64,000 nucleotides of DNA from Hermatobates lingyangjiaoensis (GCA_026182355.1 JAPFBL010000358.1:432001-496000), one strand, 5' to 3'; positions 21,401 to 34,349 are shown, counted from the first letter of the stretch. A program made the numbers and translations. Notes: generated by a model from the sequence alone, not told the origin.

Positions 21401-24400
21401 CGTACCCATCTCCTCACCATTGATTCACTCATTACACCTTCTCCATAAACAGAAATGAGCTGTTCGTGAATTTGAACTGATTTGAAACCCTGTGCATAAA
21501 GAAATTGAATCACTCCGCGCAAAACAACTCGAGAGGGAACGGGACCGAGGTGGCGGGACGTGACATGGAGGGCTCCATTTCAACTACCTGTCCTGACGTT
21601 GGTAATTGACCGACTGAGGTCCCCCACCTCTCATTCTATTCCCCCACCTCTCCTCTTTCGAGCAGTGTTGCCGGATTTGGCAAAAACCACTCCTACCGCC
21701 CTACAGACCAAAACGGAACTTATTTTCTGGACGACCCTCGTATAATGAAGGGTTATTACGTTCCCTTTCAATAGATTTAGTGTTTGGACCTTAATGCGTT
21801 TAATATGAATGCTGCTATATAAGAATATGATCATTTCGGATATTATCATAAAATATTAATAAATTAAATAATAAAATATTTTTTAATTTATAATTTTAAA
21901 ATAGTAAAATATCACCAGGTATGGTAGCAGTTTTTGTAGGGTATTTACTAGTGATGGACGATACTAAATTTTTTAACGATTTCGATTCGAGTCACAATTC
22001 CGATACCTGAAATGAATTGTGCTTATTTTCAGACTCTGAAGCAGGTTTGGAAAACAAATGCTTTATAGACAAAAGTATAATTATTAATCACCTTCATGTA
22101 TCTTATTATTTCCTCTAAGATTAGTATTATTAATATTAGAACTATAATACACCGTCTTACCTCGTTTACTGCTGCTATAGCTCTCTAACCAGTTTCGGGT
22201 GTTACCAATCTTCAAAAAGAACCCATCTTCATAAGGAGTCCTATTTCCTGTTAGGTAGGTTATATAACAGGAAATAGGACTCCTTATATCAGTTCTTTTT
22301 GAAGATGGGTGACACCCGAAACCGGTCAGAGAGCTACAGCAACAGTATACGAGGTAAGACGGTGTATTATAGTTCTAATATTAATCATCTATTGAGAATG
22401 TGAACAAATAATTTTATTATAAGAAAAAAATAATTATCTTATAACATAAAATGAAAAGAAATCTGTTAATTGTGACTATCATATGTGTGTGAACGTTAAA
22501 ATTGTAAAGTTTACTAGCTAAGAATTAATATAAACAAAAAATTTAGGTGGCAACAGCCACTGCGTATAAAACTGAGAAGTCTGTTTTAAACAAGTGTCAA
22601 GTACATCCTGTCTTTACTTATCCTGTCGCATAACCATTTTGCGTAAAAAAAAATATTTTCTCAAGGAATCAACATCGGAGGGAAGACTTCGTCAGTCCTT
22701 CAGCCTTCTCGAAAAAAAAAAAGAAAATAAAATAAAACATTTAGCGTTGCAATTGCTTTCTTCTATAAATGTCCTCAACTTTTTAGATATAATGATAATT
22801 CAGGTATTAAGATCTACAGATTATATTGATACTTTAAATTGTCAAACCAACTTTTAACTTTTTATTATTATTTGAGGTCGAAAATACAGTTTCAAACATA
22901 TGAATTCCAAAGAATCGTTTTCAAAATCGAAGATTTGATTAAAATTCTCCGTTTTCGATATTTCCGATTCTCGATCTCTTGTACTCGTCCCATCACTAGT
23001 AATTACTCATAATTAGAAAGGAAAAGAAACACTAAGTCTTCACAAACAAAAAGGATTTAATAACACAACGTGTTTCGAGCACTTAGTGGTCATCGTCAGG
23101 TTAAATCTACAATATAAAAAAAAAATTCATAAAACTTTTGAAATAGAATAAAGGAAAACCAATTGTTTATGCATTTTTTGTTTGTATTGTAGATATAAGC
23201 TGACGATAAACACTAAGTGTTCAAAACACGTTATACGATTAAACTCTTTTGTATGTAAAGACTTCGTGGTCCTTTTCATCTCTAATCAATAGTAAAATGT
23301 TTTATTAAAACAGTACTAAAGTATACATATTTTAAGTATTAGTTAATTGGCAGCATTTGGAGAGTGACAACACTTTTACTGTATTTTTATTTTATAGTTA
23401 TGTATTTTATGCATATAGTTTAAACGTATTCTAAATCACAATGAGCTATTTTTGCCTTATATGAGTGGGGAAATGTGACTTTAGAAAAAAAAAAAAAGGA
23501 ATACATGTACAATGACGTTACCTATAGTGAGAACATGGTCATCTTCTATAAGCCGGTTAGGGGATTTAGATTCTTTTTGTTTTCTTTTGTAATCCTCATA
23601 GCGGAGAGCGTCCTCTTCCACGAGAACGGTAACATCATCAATGATGTCGAATCGATCCAGTTGTTCCAAAGCTCGTACTAAAGCTCCAATTGTCGGAAGA
23701 GGAGTTGTCTTTTGCCAGGAATCAAGAATTGTTCCTATTGGATCTTGGCCAGGAGTACTTATATTAATATTAGCAATTTCAGCTAAACCTCTCCAATCTC
23801 TAGAACAAGAAAAGAATCAACTTTATAAACTATGAGAAAAGTACATGCATTTGTAGTTTTATTACTGGAATTTTCATTAAGATATCATAAATTAAAAATT
23901 GAAAAATATGTTCACACTACTTGGAGAAAACTTGTGTATTGATTAAGTAATCATTTACGTATTTACATATATTTGTTCGGTGAGGTGTTGGTTCTCATCT
24001 CAACCAAACCTTAATGTAGGTTATGAGCTAAATAACAAAAAATCAAATTTCGCGGGCTTTATACAGGTCTCAGAATCTTTCTTAAATTGCTAGAAACAAC
24101 CGGCGCAAAGGTAACATGAATACATGACATAGCACTGAAGCAAATCACACTTTTGAGGGTGTTAATGAATGCTTTCAAACCTTTTGCTGAAAATCATTAG
24201 TTGTGCAATCCGTAATTGTGTGGTATTTACTCATTCTGAGGTAAAATGGATAAACCAACAAAAGTCTCCACACAAATGAAGTTTTATTCAACGCGTTTCG
24301 AACATTTTGGGTTCACCATCATCATCATCATCTTTGTATTATAGTGTCTTCCTGATGATGAACACAAAGTGTTCGAAACGCGTTGAATAAAACTTCATTT

Positions 24401-27013
24401 GTGTGGAGACTTTTGTTGGTTTATCCATTTTACCCTTTGGTGAAAGGTTAGAAACAACCAACGCTGTTTACACCACAGGAGCTCTCTTGAAGAATTACAT
24501 CACAAAAGGACAAAACACCAGACTGAGCAAGGTTTTGATAAAGCCTTCGAAACCTTTTCTGAGTGCCCACTAGACCTAACACCACTTACCAGACATACAA
24601 TTGACTTGTACTTTGAAAGGGAGCTAGTTAGATGACGTGGCTTTATCATGTGAACACCACGATCACCACATAAAACAACAATCGACTTGTATATTGAGGG
24701 TAGAACTGGGAGATCTTGTAACAGCTGAAACTGAATGCAATTACAAAATTAAAACGAATAATTACAGATATGACTTCTGTATATTACTTGTGTAATTGTA
24801 TTAATCAAAGGAACCAAAAAGTTGTAGAACTACTGCTGGTAAAGTTCGAAGTTGTATTAAGCAAGTGGAACATAATGATCATGTCAAATAAATAATTTCT
24901 TTAAAAAAAAAATGGATAGCTGTTTTGCGGTTCATTCTCATCAATCATGTTTTAAACGAATCTACTGTAATATATTAGCATTTAATAAAAAACCTAACGT
25001 CATTTTTGTCTAACTGAACAAACAAATAGCTTTTGTAGTTTTGATAGCTTGTATAAAGCACCACTTTTTTTCTCTGAAACAACTAAAATCTAGTACGTTG
25101 AAATTTTTCAGCTGTTATGAAATTATTAACAGCAATAACTGTAAAACTTTTCAACACTATTCCATAAAAGAAAAGTTTGGTTTGACCAAATCATAATGAA
25201 ATTATAAACCAAAATACTTCATTATACGAACTGTAAAGTTCTTTTTTTTTTTGTGCAATATGCATTATAGAAGAGCGTTATAAAAGAATTCATAAAATAT
25301 TTTTTCGATAAACTATGAAGACATGAATATTAAAACTTTGCACAGTATGTAAACCTAAAATTAATGTGATATAAAAAAAAACTCGGTTTTTGGATAAATG
25401 GTAAAGGCAATATAGCCATAAAAGTACGAAATCTTTCCCTTTAAACATTGCATAAGGGGAACCTGGCATGCATGTGGAATTTGACTGCATAAACTCATAC
25501 AGTTTTTATCAGGAACGAACAAGATTAATTTAATTTTACAAACAAAATTGTGAACTATTTAAAATAAGTTAATTTGATATCTAAATGTATATAATTTTCA
25601 AATGATAAGGTGAGCACTATGTGGAAACACAAATTTGATTATGCCATTCCTGTTGATTTATGTTCATTTAACAAGGACGTTAGTTACTGTTCGGTTAAAA
25701 ATTATAGAATAATTTGAAAAAAAAATAAGGATATATACGGTTAAGAGCTTGAAATACAAATAAATTATAAGTATTGTGGTATAACCTATAACCCATGGAA
25801 TGACAAAAACCATTTTTTACCAAAATATTTAAATGATTTTGCGCTTCTTTAAATAACATGTTCTTTTTTGCTGGCTGTATTCGATCATGCTAATTTACTT
25901 CATGTAAACACTCTACAAGGCAACAGTTTTTGTAATGTTTATCTCTATTTGATTTTGATTTCTGTTATAAATATTTATTATAACAGTCAAATCATAATAA
26001 CCATATTTAAATGTTATTCATTTAAAATAAATATCACTTTTTTAAAAAAAAAATGCCAAAACGACTCTCCCACAAAATAATTTATATGCATATAGAAATA
26101 TCAAAATAAACCAAAATGGCCCTACACTCAAGGAAATCGATACAATGGAAAAGTTCTAATGCCTTTGGAGATAGCTCTTTATCAAAGAAATTTGAGTAAA
26201 GTTGTCATAGCTCAAGTGAGTCTTTTGGCAACGGGCTACTTCGAGAAGCTTTTGAACTTTTTTTTGTTCTGGTTTTTGAAGTGATTTATTTTATATACAT
26301 ATTACAATTATCACAAGGACATTTAATCAACTTCTTCATATACTAAATTGGAAATATTGTATAATATACATTCTTATTTAATTTTAATATCATTTAAACA
26401 ATGAGTTAAATAATATTTATATGTGAACGTAAGATGTTTCATTTATTTACCGAAATATTCGTGTTTCTCTTCTTATGAAGATAGGAACAGGAATAAAATA
26501 AAAGTAAAAACTAATAAGTACATAATAAATGTTGTAATATTTAAAAATTAAGAAGGTAAGATCAAATTAATTTGTTCTATGCTATTTCAATCAATATTTG
26601 GCTTGAGACTTCTGAGAAATATTATAAGGATTTCAATGATCTGATAAACAGTAAATAGTTACATACTAAACTCTATTCCTGTAATTATATTTAATCCAAA
26701 TGATAGGACATAACGTAGATAACAAAAAAATATAATTTTACAATTCTAAAACAATAATTCTGAAAAGAATTTCATTAAAAAATTACACACTGTGAATAAG
26801 GAAAACAAGGATAAAAAATAAATCCCACAACTATAATGTAATAGTTGTTCAAAATCTAATGACCACAGTCGTGCAAATAGATTACCTTAAATAACCCTCA
26901 TCAGATGGAATAACTTTCATATTATTCAAGTTTGAAAGAATTCCTCTTGATCTGTTTCGAAGACATATTAAAGGTACTTCCTTATAGTCAAACTGTTTTA
27001 TTGCTAATGCCAT
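15219..27013 (-). CDS. MYD88: MyD88 innate immune adaptor, complete five-exon gene
   Basis: Splicing five exons (27013-26886, 23799-23522, 20491-20361, 16565-16397, 15442-15219) with consistent phases gives 930 nt, 309 aa, close to the usual MyD88 length of about 300. Residues about 13-100 form the death domain (VPLICLRNRSRGILSNL..., DWRGLAEIANI, DPIGTILDSWQ). An intermediate domain follows (EEDALRYEDYKRKQKE), then a TIR domain from about 150: box 1 YDAFLLFA, box 2 LKLCLKDRDLLAG, and box 3 ESLWQRLAAS. MyD88 links Toll/IL-1 family receptors to IRAK/Pelle kinases through death-domain assembly in the cytoplasm. The BB-loop position that is Pro in vertebrate MyD88 (RDVLPG) reads Ala here. An in-frame TAG lies 9 nt upstream of the chosen ATG. 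Introns contain a SINE, a minisatellite, a mariner fold-back and a hAT element. Confidence 0.93.
16078..16229. repeat. Fold-back repeat, family A, in MyD88 intron 4
   Basis: CATTAGTTGTGCAATCCGTA at the left and the inverted GGTAAAATGGATAAAC arms identify it. The centre containing the hammerhead-like core is deleted, so the arms are close together. Confidence 0.75.
16397..16565 (-). CDS. MYD88: MyD88 exon 4 (TIR box 2 and core)
   Basis: The acceptor TTCTGTTTCAG precedes LCLKDRDLLAGDTFEHNAV. The exon continues through the central TIR strand (CSRVIVILSPSFINS) to FFASFALGASI and ends in phase 1 at ATCA|GTAATA. Confidence 0.92.
17006..17294 (+). mobile_element. tRNA-derived SINE with 11-bp TSD in MyD88 intron 3
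   Basis: The head reads GGTTAGCTCAGTGATAAACG, a good box A, followed by a conserved-looking body (CTCTCGGAAGGACGTTAAAC) and an A-rich 3' tail. ATTGCAACGAT occurs at 16995-17005 and again at 17295-17305, directly flanking the element. This is the outcome expected of LINE-driven retrotransposition. Confidence 0.85.
17460..17850 (-). pseudogene. PLE endonuclease C-terminal remnant plus terminal repeat
   Basis: The minus-strand frame ending near 17670 reads MWFDWTGAKFISYEKSMLLR, then NIIESSLIKFNRSNIVNISN, and GLFKLDTFVTRAI. This resembles the W..AK/E...I.K...N layout at the end of PLE GIY-YIG endonucleases. A family E terminal repeat (GAAAGATCTTAGTC) follows at 17460-17510, linking family E to a PLE. 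Confidence 0.6.
18870..19612. repeat. 30-bp minisatellite with 60-bp higher-order unit, in MyD88 intron 3
   Basis: From about 19172 to 19612 a 30-bp unit (AACAATCTGACGCAGGACTC plus ATATAAAAAT) is repeated. Alternating variants (ACTCATATAAAAAT and ACCCAAATAAAAAC) make 60-bp dimers. Degenerate copies extend left to about 18870. Because 30 is a multiple of 3, long ORFs appear on both strands; these are by-products, not genes. Confidence 0.9.
20361..20491 (-). CDS. MYD88: MyD88 exon 3 (TIR box 1)
   Basis: The acceptor GTTTACAG completes Gly136. The exon reads LPGKQLYDAFLLFAEEDLSF, continues to LEKLETQYGLK and ends in phase 0 at AAG|GTGAAT. YDAFLLFA is TIR box 1. Confidence 0.92.
20569..20735. 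repeat. Hammerhead-bearing repeat fragment, MyD88 intron 2 side
   Basis: It contains CTGAAGA, A, GAACAC and a partial hairpin followed by GAAACGCGTT near 20651-20681 (plus), similar to families A and C. The arms are poorly preserved. Confidence 0.6.
20804..21740 (-). mobile_element. Fold-back mariner element with inverted transposase 5' parts
   Basis: The ends are CGAGGGTCGTCCAGAAAATA and its complement, flanked by TA (20802-20803 and 21741-21742). The two 365-bp arms (20804-21168 and 21376-21740) are near-perfect inverted copies around a 208-bp centre. The minus strand at 21337-21522 encodes a mariner-type N-terminal HTH region (FLYAQGFKSVQIHEQLISVY...SMVRRWVREFKAGRHSLED), and 21149-21340 continues (RKDRRSTLDELHLSFPDISR). 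The catalytic DDE/D domain is absent, so it is non-autonomous. Confidence 0.85.
21949..22998. mobile_element. Non-autonomous hAT element, MyD88 intron 2, with nested fold-back
   Basis: The ends TAGTGATGGACGATAC and TCGTCCCATCACTA are inverted repeats of hAT type. The flanking 8-bp sequences GTATTTAC and GTAATTAC match at 7 of 8 positions. A fold-back lies inside at about 22128-22385. No transposase ORF is recognised. Confidence 0.8.
22128..22385. repeat. Fold-back repeat, family D-like, nested in hAT
   Basis: Arms begin ATTAGAACTATAATACACCG and mirror it at the right. The plus-strand core at 22299-22327 has TTGAAGA, T, hairpin GGGT-GAC-ACCC, GAA, AC-CG-GT-C. The first core base is T rather than C. 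The nesting order shows the fold-back inserted after the hAT. Confidence 0.72.
23020..23285. repeat. Fold-back repeat, family A-like, MyD88 intron 2
   Basis: On the minus strand near 23073-23100 the core reads CTGACGA, T, GACCAC-TAA-GTGCTC, GAAACACGTT. The plus-strand partner near 23200-23232 has decayed (TTCAAAACACG). Confidence 0.65.
23522..23799 (-). CDS. MYD88: MyD88 exon 2 (death domain and intermediate domain)
   Basis: The acceptor TTGTTCTAG is followed by AGATTGGAGAGG, completing Arg43 and reading DWRGLAEIANINISTPGQDP. The exon continues through RALEQLDRFDIIDDVTVLVE and the intermediate domain, and ends in phase 1 at ATAG|GTAACG. Confidence 0.92.
24190..24440. repeat. Fold-back repeat, family A, MyD88 intron 1
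   Basis: It shares ATCATTAGTTGTGCAATCCG and the full arm set with the 3.0-kb copy. The plus-strand hammerhead-like core at 24352-24384 is intact: CTGATGA, T, GAACAC-AAA-GTGTTC, GAA, AC-GC-GT-T. Confidence 0.8.
26886..27013 (-). CDS. MYD88: MyD88 exon 1 (start, death domain N-terminus)
   Basis: It encodes residues 1-42, starting MALAIKQFDYKEVPLICL, and ends in phase 2 at TTAAG|GTAAT. The VPLxxLRxRxRxxLSxxLN pattern is the first helix region of the MyD88 death domain. Confidence 0.9.
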
Positions 27014-30000
27014 TATTAACTATCCAAAAAAGTAACTATTTATCACCGTGACCTGTAATACCAATACCACAATTTAAACGAAGCATTGTAATTTACTATT
27101 ATTAAATTCACAGTTCCTGTAAAACAAGTGTTGACGGTGTTATCACTGAATGTTAAGCTAGAAGCAACAAGTTGTTGCAAACCTGTTCTATAAATATAAC
27201 TAGATAACTCATTCATATTTTACTGCAACTTTTCATTAAAATATCAACATATAAATAAAAACAATTATTTTTTTAATATTTCGTCATTGTTTCTATGATC
27301 AACGTTAATATTGGTTATAGTTTTTTTACTTCTTAAGGATGTCCCATAAATACTTTTAAAAATAAATTATTACCAAGTGCCAAAAGAAGACACAAAACTA
27401 CTTTTTAGTAAAAGGAAATTACAAATATACATAAATCAGATTAATTAAAAATGTTTATATTATAGTAATTTAATTAATTATCTCTATATCAGAATATCCT
27501 ACTTCTAAAAGAATAACCAAAATTCACTTGTTGAATTAAGGAAGATAATTCCATATCAAATATTGGTCAATCAAGAATAATATGTGCCTATATTTGGGGA
27601 TGTTTATTAACAATTGAGTCAGAAAAATATAGGTAAGTAGGTAGGAGAATGTAGTCGTAATTCCAAATCTATATGGGTATGCTCTGATACTACCATGAAC
27701 AGAGAGAGCTTAATAAAGTCTTAAGTTCAGAAGAAGGTTGACTGCTGATCTTGATTTGGTAAAAGAAAATAATATTCTTCTATGATATTTGCCTGTAACA
27801 GCTTAAATAAAATAACAACTTAAAACACAGGAAACAAGGTGCAAAATCATTGAAATTTGCTAAAAATTTGAAGCAACTGTCAGATGAATACTGTACGGGA
27901 TCCCTATTAAAAAACTGGGTTCCATTTACTGTTGTTTGAAATTGATGCCGTTAAAACGTTAAAACGCTGTTTCAATCCATTGAAATGTTTTTATGTCTAG
28001 TCTGTTTTGACTAAGTAATAATGTTGTTGCAAACTATAGCATTTTTGCTCAGAGTGGTGAACAAATGCCATCTCGCCAATGGTAAAACAAATTCGCTGCA
28101 TGTATAATATGTTTAATGTGAGTAGCTCTTCTTAAGAAGAAAATCGTTATTACTTATCACTCATAATATAATGCGTTCACAAAAAGAGATGTAATGCGTA
28201 AGGTGAGGTATGGTGACTATATTTTGATGTCTGGATATTTTATTCTGAATCACTCAGAGATACCTATAGACACCCTTTGAGAATCACTCTTCTAGAACCC
28301 TAACAGATTACAATCAATCTGGGAAGAAGAGTGGAAGTGAAAGGGTTTTGAACAGTGTATAAGGTTCAATGTACTGTCATAAGGTCAACACATAAACCTA
28401 AAATGATTAAATGCAATAAATATATAAACATGCCCATTAACCTGTGTATAGGTATCCTTTCGTCTGTACCTGCAACAGTACACACATGTTAATATTTACC
28501 AAATGGCAATATAAAAGATTGTGGAATCTTTGTCAGTCATGGCTATGACTATTCGTAATAAAATAATTCTGGTTTATGTCAAACTTATATAATTAATACA
28601 GCATATTTCATAAATTAATTTTCCTCGTTTTCTTCATTTGCAAACACACCTATTATAACCTAATAATTTTATTCTTTGGCAACATCCCTTCCAATAGTAT
28701 TACAGATAAATTTGCTAATCATTCTTCTTCAAAAGTAGAGTACAATGACTACCTGATAATTATTGGCATTGTGGTAGTTAGTTCCATAAGAATGAGGGTT
28801 AATAAGGCTATAAGAAACAATCACTGTTGATTCAATCAACAGTCCTCTACAGTGACAGTCGCTATAGAGTAGAATGGTAAAGAAAAATAAACCCACAGCA
28901 ACTGCTTGTTTCATTTCAGATATCATTGTTTTGATGATACCTAAATGAATGTATTCCTACAGTTTGATACAAAATTATGATATAAATAATTCCTTATCTG
29001 GAGAACTGCATAGTTTTTTGTCAATGTCAAACCATGATAAGGATGTTTTAAGGAAATTTATGCCAAAATACAAACTATTGTTTCTTTGCCATTTTTAACG
29101 TATCATCATCACAATGTTAAGTTCAATAGAAAGTAAATTTCGTTTTGTATATTAGGAATACAAGGAAAGTCAAATAATAACTTCATTTTGCGATTGCTTG
29201 TCAGAATCACAACTTCAAATCTTTACCTTATATAAAAAAAAATTAACAAGAATCAAATCAGCATCGAAGCAAAATTAAAAAAAATGTGAGGTGATATTTC
29301 ATTTATTAATAATTAATTATTCACGTTTAATTTATTAAACATATTAAATGTGTAAATGTATTAAAATAAAAAATGTGTGAATGCACTTCAAGAATATGCT
29401 ATCCTCATATCGTTAATATCATTCTCAAGTAAGGACATTTGAACGAGTCATTTTTGGTTACTTATTATACAAGGTTATATTACAGAAATAATCTCACTAA
29501 ATAAAAGACTGTAAAGAAAAACAGTGTACAAAGTATAATTTGTATACACTTAAAAAACTAACGTAGTATGCACTCAACAATACCTACTGTCAGTAAATAT
29601 ATTATCGAATTCATGAATAATCAAATTAATTAATTGATTATTCTGATGTGGATGTCTTCATTACTCAAATAATAAAGAGAATATAATCAATATAATAGAT
29701 TTTCTAAAAATATTTGCAATTCGTAATTAGAGGTTTCCATCTCCAATAGAGGGATTTTTAAACCTTCAAAATAAGTTGTATTGCAAAAGATCTCACTTAT
29801 AGGAGCAACAATAACAGTTCATATTTCAGTCTATTCATTCTGACAAGCATTTTACTGGTTGTGATGAATATGTAATCAATATTTAAAGCTGTGCCCTTGT
29901 TTAAAGTCTGGAGTGGTCATTTTTAAACAATGTTCAACACTATTAATTGTATCAATACTCATTATAAGAATAAAATATCTTTGTTATTTTAAACTAAAAT

Positions 30001-33000
30001 CACAATATGAAATGTACTACTCATCAATAACTTAAGTAAGTTATACCTTTTTAATTTACAATGAATGTTTAATTAATATTATCTCATTTTTAGGACATCT
30101 AAGTCTGAGGTATAATGGATAAACAAACAAAAGTTTCCACACAAATGAGGTTTTATTCAACAACAACGCAACATTTCATATATATAATATACAATGTTTA
30201 TATTGTATTATTTACGAAGTATGAACATCTACATCTTTGATATGATTACATGTTTATCAGAAATATTCTGTATATCAAATGCAACAAAATTATAAGGAGT
30301 ATAACTTTCATAATTTTAATTTATTCACGTTTTTAAAGAATTTATAAACAACAAAAAACAATTTATATGAATATCTCTTTACTCATCTTAAATTACAGTA
30401 ATTGTAAAAAATAAATTAAGAAACGATATTTTAATTAGTTTAGCATATTTCTTATAAAATAGATCTAATGTAAAATAATTTGCAGCAAATATGTACTGCT
30501 AATAAATAGATAATTATACTTCATATATAATCTATAATAAGCATTTTAAATTGTTTTACTCATTATTTTTAATCCATAGGATCTTATTTTAGGAAAAAGG
30601 TACAAATTGTGTTAACCAAAAAGAATACTAGTTTGAATTCAACTTATCATATTCATTCAAAGTAATCATAAAGTAATCATCTAATTATTTGCATATGCCA
30701 ATAATATTAAACTATTTAAGTATTTATGTTACTCGCATAAGTAAATTAAGACGAAAATCGATCTTTCTGTTTGAAGTTATCATTGTATGAAAGACAAGTT
30801 GAATGAATTAACTTCTAAGTTATTGAAACTTTATTTAAAGGCAATTCACAGAGTGTAACACTTTACTGGAGGATAATGAAGACAGTTTTATGCTATTTAT
30901 AGCTTTCTTAAAGTAGAAATTATTTTCATATAGCCGTTGATTTGTTTAGTTGTTTCTTTAAGCAATATCTGGTTTTGTCTATTGTACTATAATTAAATGT
31001 ATTGTCAAAATCATTAATATTCAATTTAACTAAATGGTTTTTTTCAAATGTGGTAGGTTTCATTTTAACAATGTGATGGAAATGAGGTAAATAGTTAAAT
31101 CTTTACTATAAGAGGTCGTTGCGTTGATAATAATAATGCTAATGCCAAGGATGTTACATTATTCAGATTATTATTCTTTTTCTGGCAAGTAAAAAACTTA
31201 ATCTTTAATATGTAGTAAAGGTTATTAGTGGTATAACTAACCACCATTTTGTTTGAATCAAAATTATACTTGTATGTAATGTTGGCTTGAATAATCCATC
31301 TTGCTAGTTTACTACTATAATTCAAAATATTTGCAGAGTAAGTAACTAAGATTCCTATTGATATGTTCTTGTACTTGCTTCAACATTACAATACAACTGG
31401 CTTAGAATAGATTAGTATGCTTCTACAGATGGATTAGTAATGCATTATGTATATGCAACATTTTAGTTACATATATTATTCATTTTTTATACGTTACAAC
31501 ATAATTTTAAGATAATAATATTATTCCAGTGACTACTCAACTCCCAAACATTGTAACGGTTCATACATAACAAGAGAGTAACCAGCCAGAGAATGTTTAT
31601 CAATATTTCTTACAACTCTGCATAAACTAAACAGATCTAAATTTGCATCATACTAAATCACTGATAAATAATCATTATTTTCTTGAAGTTATCCTATAAA
31701 AGAGTAGCATCTAATTGTCCTTGATTCCTTCATTATTATTAAATACTACAAAGCATTCTGGAAATTTCATTTGGCCTGATTTTCATTTGGATATCATTTC
31801 ACAAGAGGCTTCTGTATATCTTCTATTGACCGTTGAGTGAATTGAATATTGAAAAGTAGTTATAGAAACAATTACTTACTGATACATTTTTGGATTAAAG
31901 TGTAAATTAAAATTGAATAAGTTGAATAGGCAAAGAAAACAGAAATGAATATGAAACATTCTCAGAATAGTAAAATGAGGATATGTTAATTTCTCCTTGT
32001 TTTTAAAATATATTTATACAGCCATCTGTAAGTAAAAGTATAGCACAATGTGTGACACGATAACTATTTGACAGAAATGGATTCTCTATTTGATTAGCTC
32101 TCATATTACTTTAAAATGTATTGTTACCTTGAAAATTTATTTTATTATTATTTTTTATAATGTATACTATAATTTAAACACAAATTATGTTATATTTTGT
32201 GTTTAAAATGAACTATTTTACTAACCATTGTTCTAGTATCCTTCAGGAATAAAAATACTTAAAACATTAGGGATTTCATTGTAATTGTATTAAATATATA
32301 AATATTAGCTTAACTCTGAATGTGATTTGAAATGTTTTTATTTATGAAAGGTAATTGGGTTCAAAGACATTTATGTATAATAATTTTGTGTTAGAGTATT
32401 TTTAAAGATTACAAGATTTATTAAAACTATCATACATCAATTGCACATTCATTTCTCGTGGATAAATTTTAAATTGTGATAGACCTCAAAAAAAGAATAT
32501 TCTTTTTAATTAATTAAAGTATTAGGGAATTTCACAATGTTATGAGTGACTTTAGAATTGAAGATGAATTTTAAAACAACGTAGGGTAGTAGTTAACAGA
32601 TCGCCTTGCAAAGAAATTATACTTGTAATATCTAATCAAGTGGATGTATTATAAAAACAGGTAATAGAATCATGATTTATTCTTTATTATTTAAATAATT
32701 GAATTCATATTTATAAATATAATTCGGTGACATAGATATTTTCAAATTTCATGTGGTCAATTCAAGTTTTAAACATCAATTCTCTTTCTGTACAGTACTT
32801 TCTCATAAAATCTCATAATGTGGAAGGGATGTAGCATGTAATGTGATCCTTTTAAACCCTATAGAGGTTTTTGGTCTGTAGTTGGGAATTTGTTAAATTC
32901 CCTATTTTAGACGCTTTGGTCTATCACAGGGTTATAAGTGCAGGTTATCTACCTGTGGAATATTTCTTCAGTCGGTCCTACTATATTATTTATGAGTTCC

Positions 33001-33059
33001 AATACAAAACTTATTCTTATTTCAAATTAATATATCATCTTATGTTAATTGTAACATAA
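27014..33059. other. AT-rich region upstream of MyD88, no supported genes
   Basis: This 6-kb stretch holds only a truncated family A repeat near 30100-30165 (GGTATAATGGATAAACAAAC). I find no exon with convincing splice sites. The MyD88 promoter should lie just above 27013, but I see no clear core elements. Confidence 0.5.
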
Positions 33060-33260
33060 TTTTAGTTAATATGAAAGGTACCTAATCCTTTCGGCCATAT
33101 CACACATTATGACAGACCAGGCTGATGCCTTTTTTAAGTTGAAACTCTTTCGCCACATCCCACGAGCAAGAAGCCCAAGTATAAGATGGTATCATTCATT
33201 CTCTGGGATATACCCAAGGAGGATCTCGTAGAAAATCACCTTGCATCACACAAAAACTGC
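33060..33260. repeat. Dispersed repeat, GC-richer family, copy 1
   Basis: Segments GACCAGGCTGATGCC...AAACTCTTTCGCCACATC and TACCCAAGGAGGATCTCG align in order with about 51461-51590 (GATTGATGCC...GTCTTTCACCGCATCTCGG, GATACTCCCGAGGTGG). A third relative is at about 51780-51960. No coding content is recognised. Confidence 0.55.
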
Positions 33261-34349
33261 TGACTGTGTAGTAAACATGTCTAAATGGAAGTTCTATATA
33301 AATTTCCATTACTTATTAATACTCTTTTTTACCTAGATGGGGATGGGATGCTTGAAGTTCTTTCACCATTCTGATATTGTTAATGAAATCCTTAAATTCA
33401 TTCTTATAATGGCCAAAGGCTAGTCTATTTGTTTGGCCTATAAAACATCCTATGATGATTTCAAAGTTAAAACAGGTCCTTGAGAACGTAGGATGTAACT
33501 CAAGTTTGTTAGAAATATTTACCTCCTGAGCACTGCACTCACATGAGACCAATGTCATCATAATACCACCGAGAATACTTTATAATAACCTGCATTATAG
33601 TATTGTCTGGAATACTTTATATTAAGTCCTCCAATACAGATTAGGCCTTTAAGTATATCGTAAGAGTGCAATATTGTACAAACATTAATCTTAGTAATGC
33701 TATGCAACATAGCTATAAAGTATTAACGTAGTGGAAGTAATTAGCATGTTTAATGATGATACATAGTGTTTTACAGTGCATTCAAGATAATGTGACATAG
33801 TCATAGTTAATGATGAGCTAACAGGTAACTCAAGTCTTTAATTATGTCTCCTATCTCCAGTGGTTATTTCCAGTTTCAATCTCTTTCTAACAGTTTCTGT
33901 AACCATTGAATTTTAAGATTGATTCAACTTAGTCAAAAGAGAAAGTTGTTAATGACGTTCTAATAATATTTTTTGATGTTTATAGTTTCAGGGATTCTAT
34001 TCAGTATAAATTTCGAATATGTTGATTTCAAATTGATTAAATGGAGAGGCGAGTCAAGTGAAAGAAGTGGTATCCGATTCAAATGTAATACGAGCACATC
34101 ACCTAAGACCTACTTCGCCGAGCCTTTCAGCCTCTTTAGTAGCGACTGGCAAACACCCTACCATCGACCTTGAGAAACACCAACAAGCTATCATGTCCGA
34201 CTACAACAGACACGCTTCAGCAGGTTTCTGTTTTATAAATAATAATTTTATAAACAAGCAAAGATTAAAACATAATTCAAAATTGAAATCAATCATTGAA
34301 AAATAATAAATGAAATTATCCTACATGTTAAAATAAAAATTGTATTAAA

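Noticed and set aside
22594..22857. 87-codon plus-strand ORF as a hAT transposase piece
   Set aside because: No hAT motif such as the RW or C-terminal dimerisation block is visible.
33316..33561. 81-codon minus-strand ORF
   Set aside because: I see no recognisable motif, splice context or second copy. It could be a decayed element, but I cannot support it.
33973..34306. Overlapping plus-strand ORFs
   Set aside because: The sequence looks somewhat GC-richer than its flanks, but no domain, splice site or repeat partner supports a gene.
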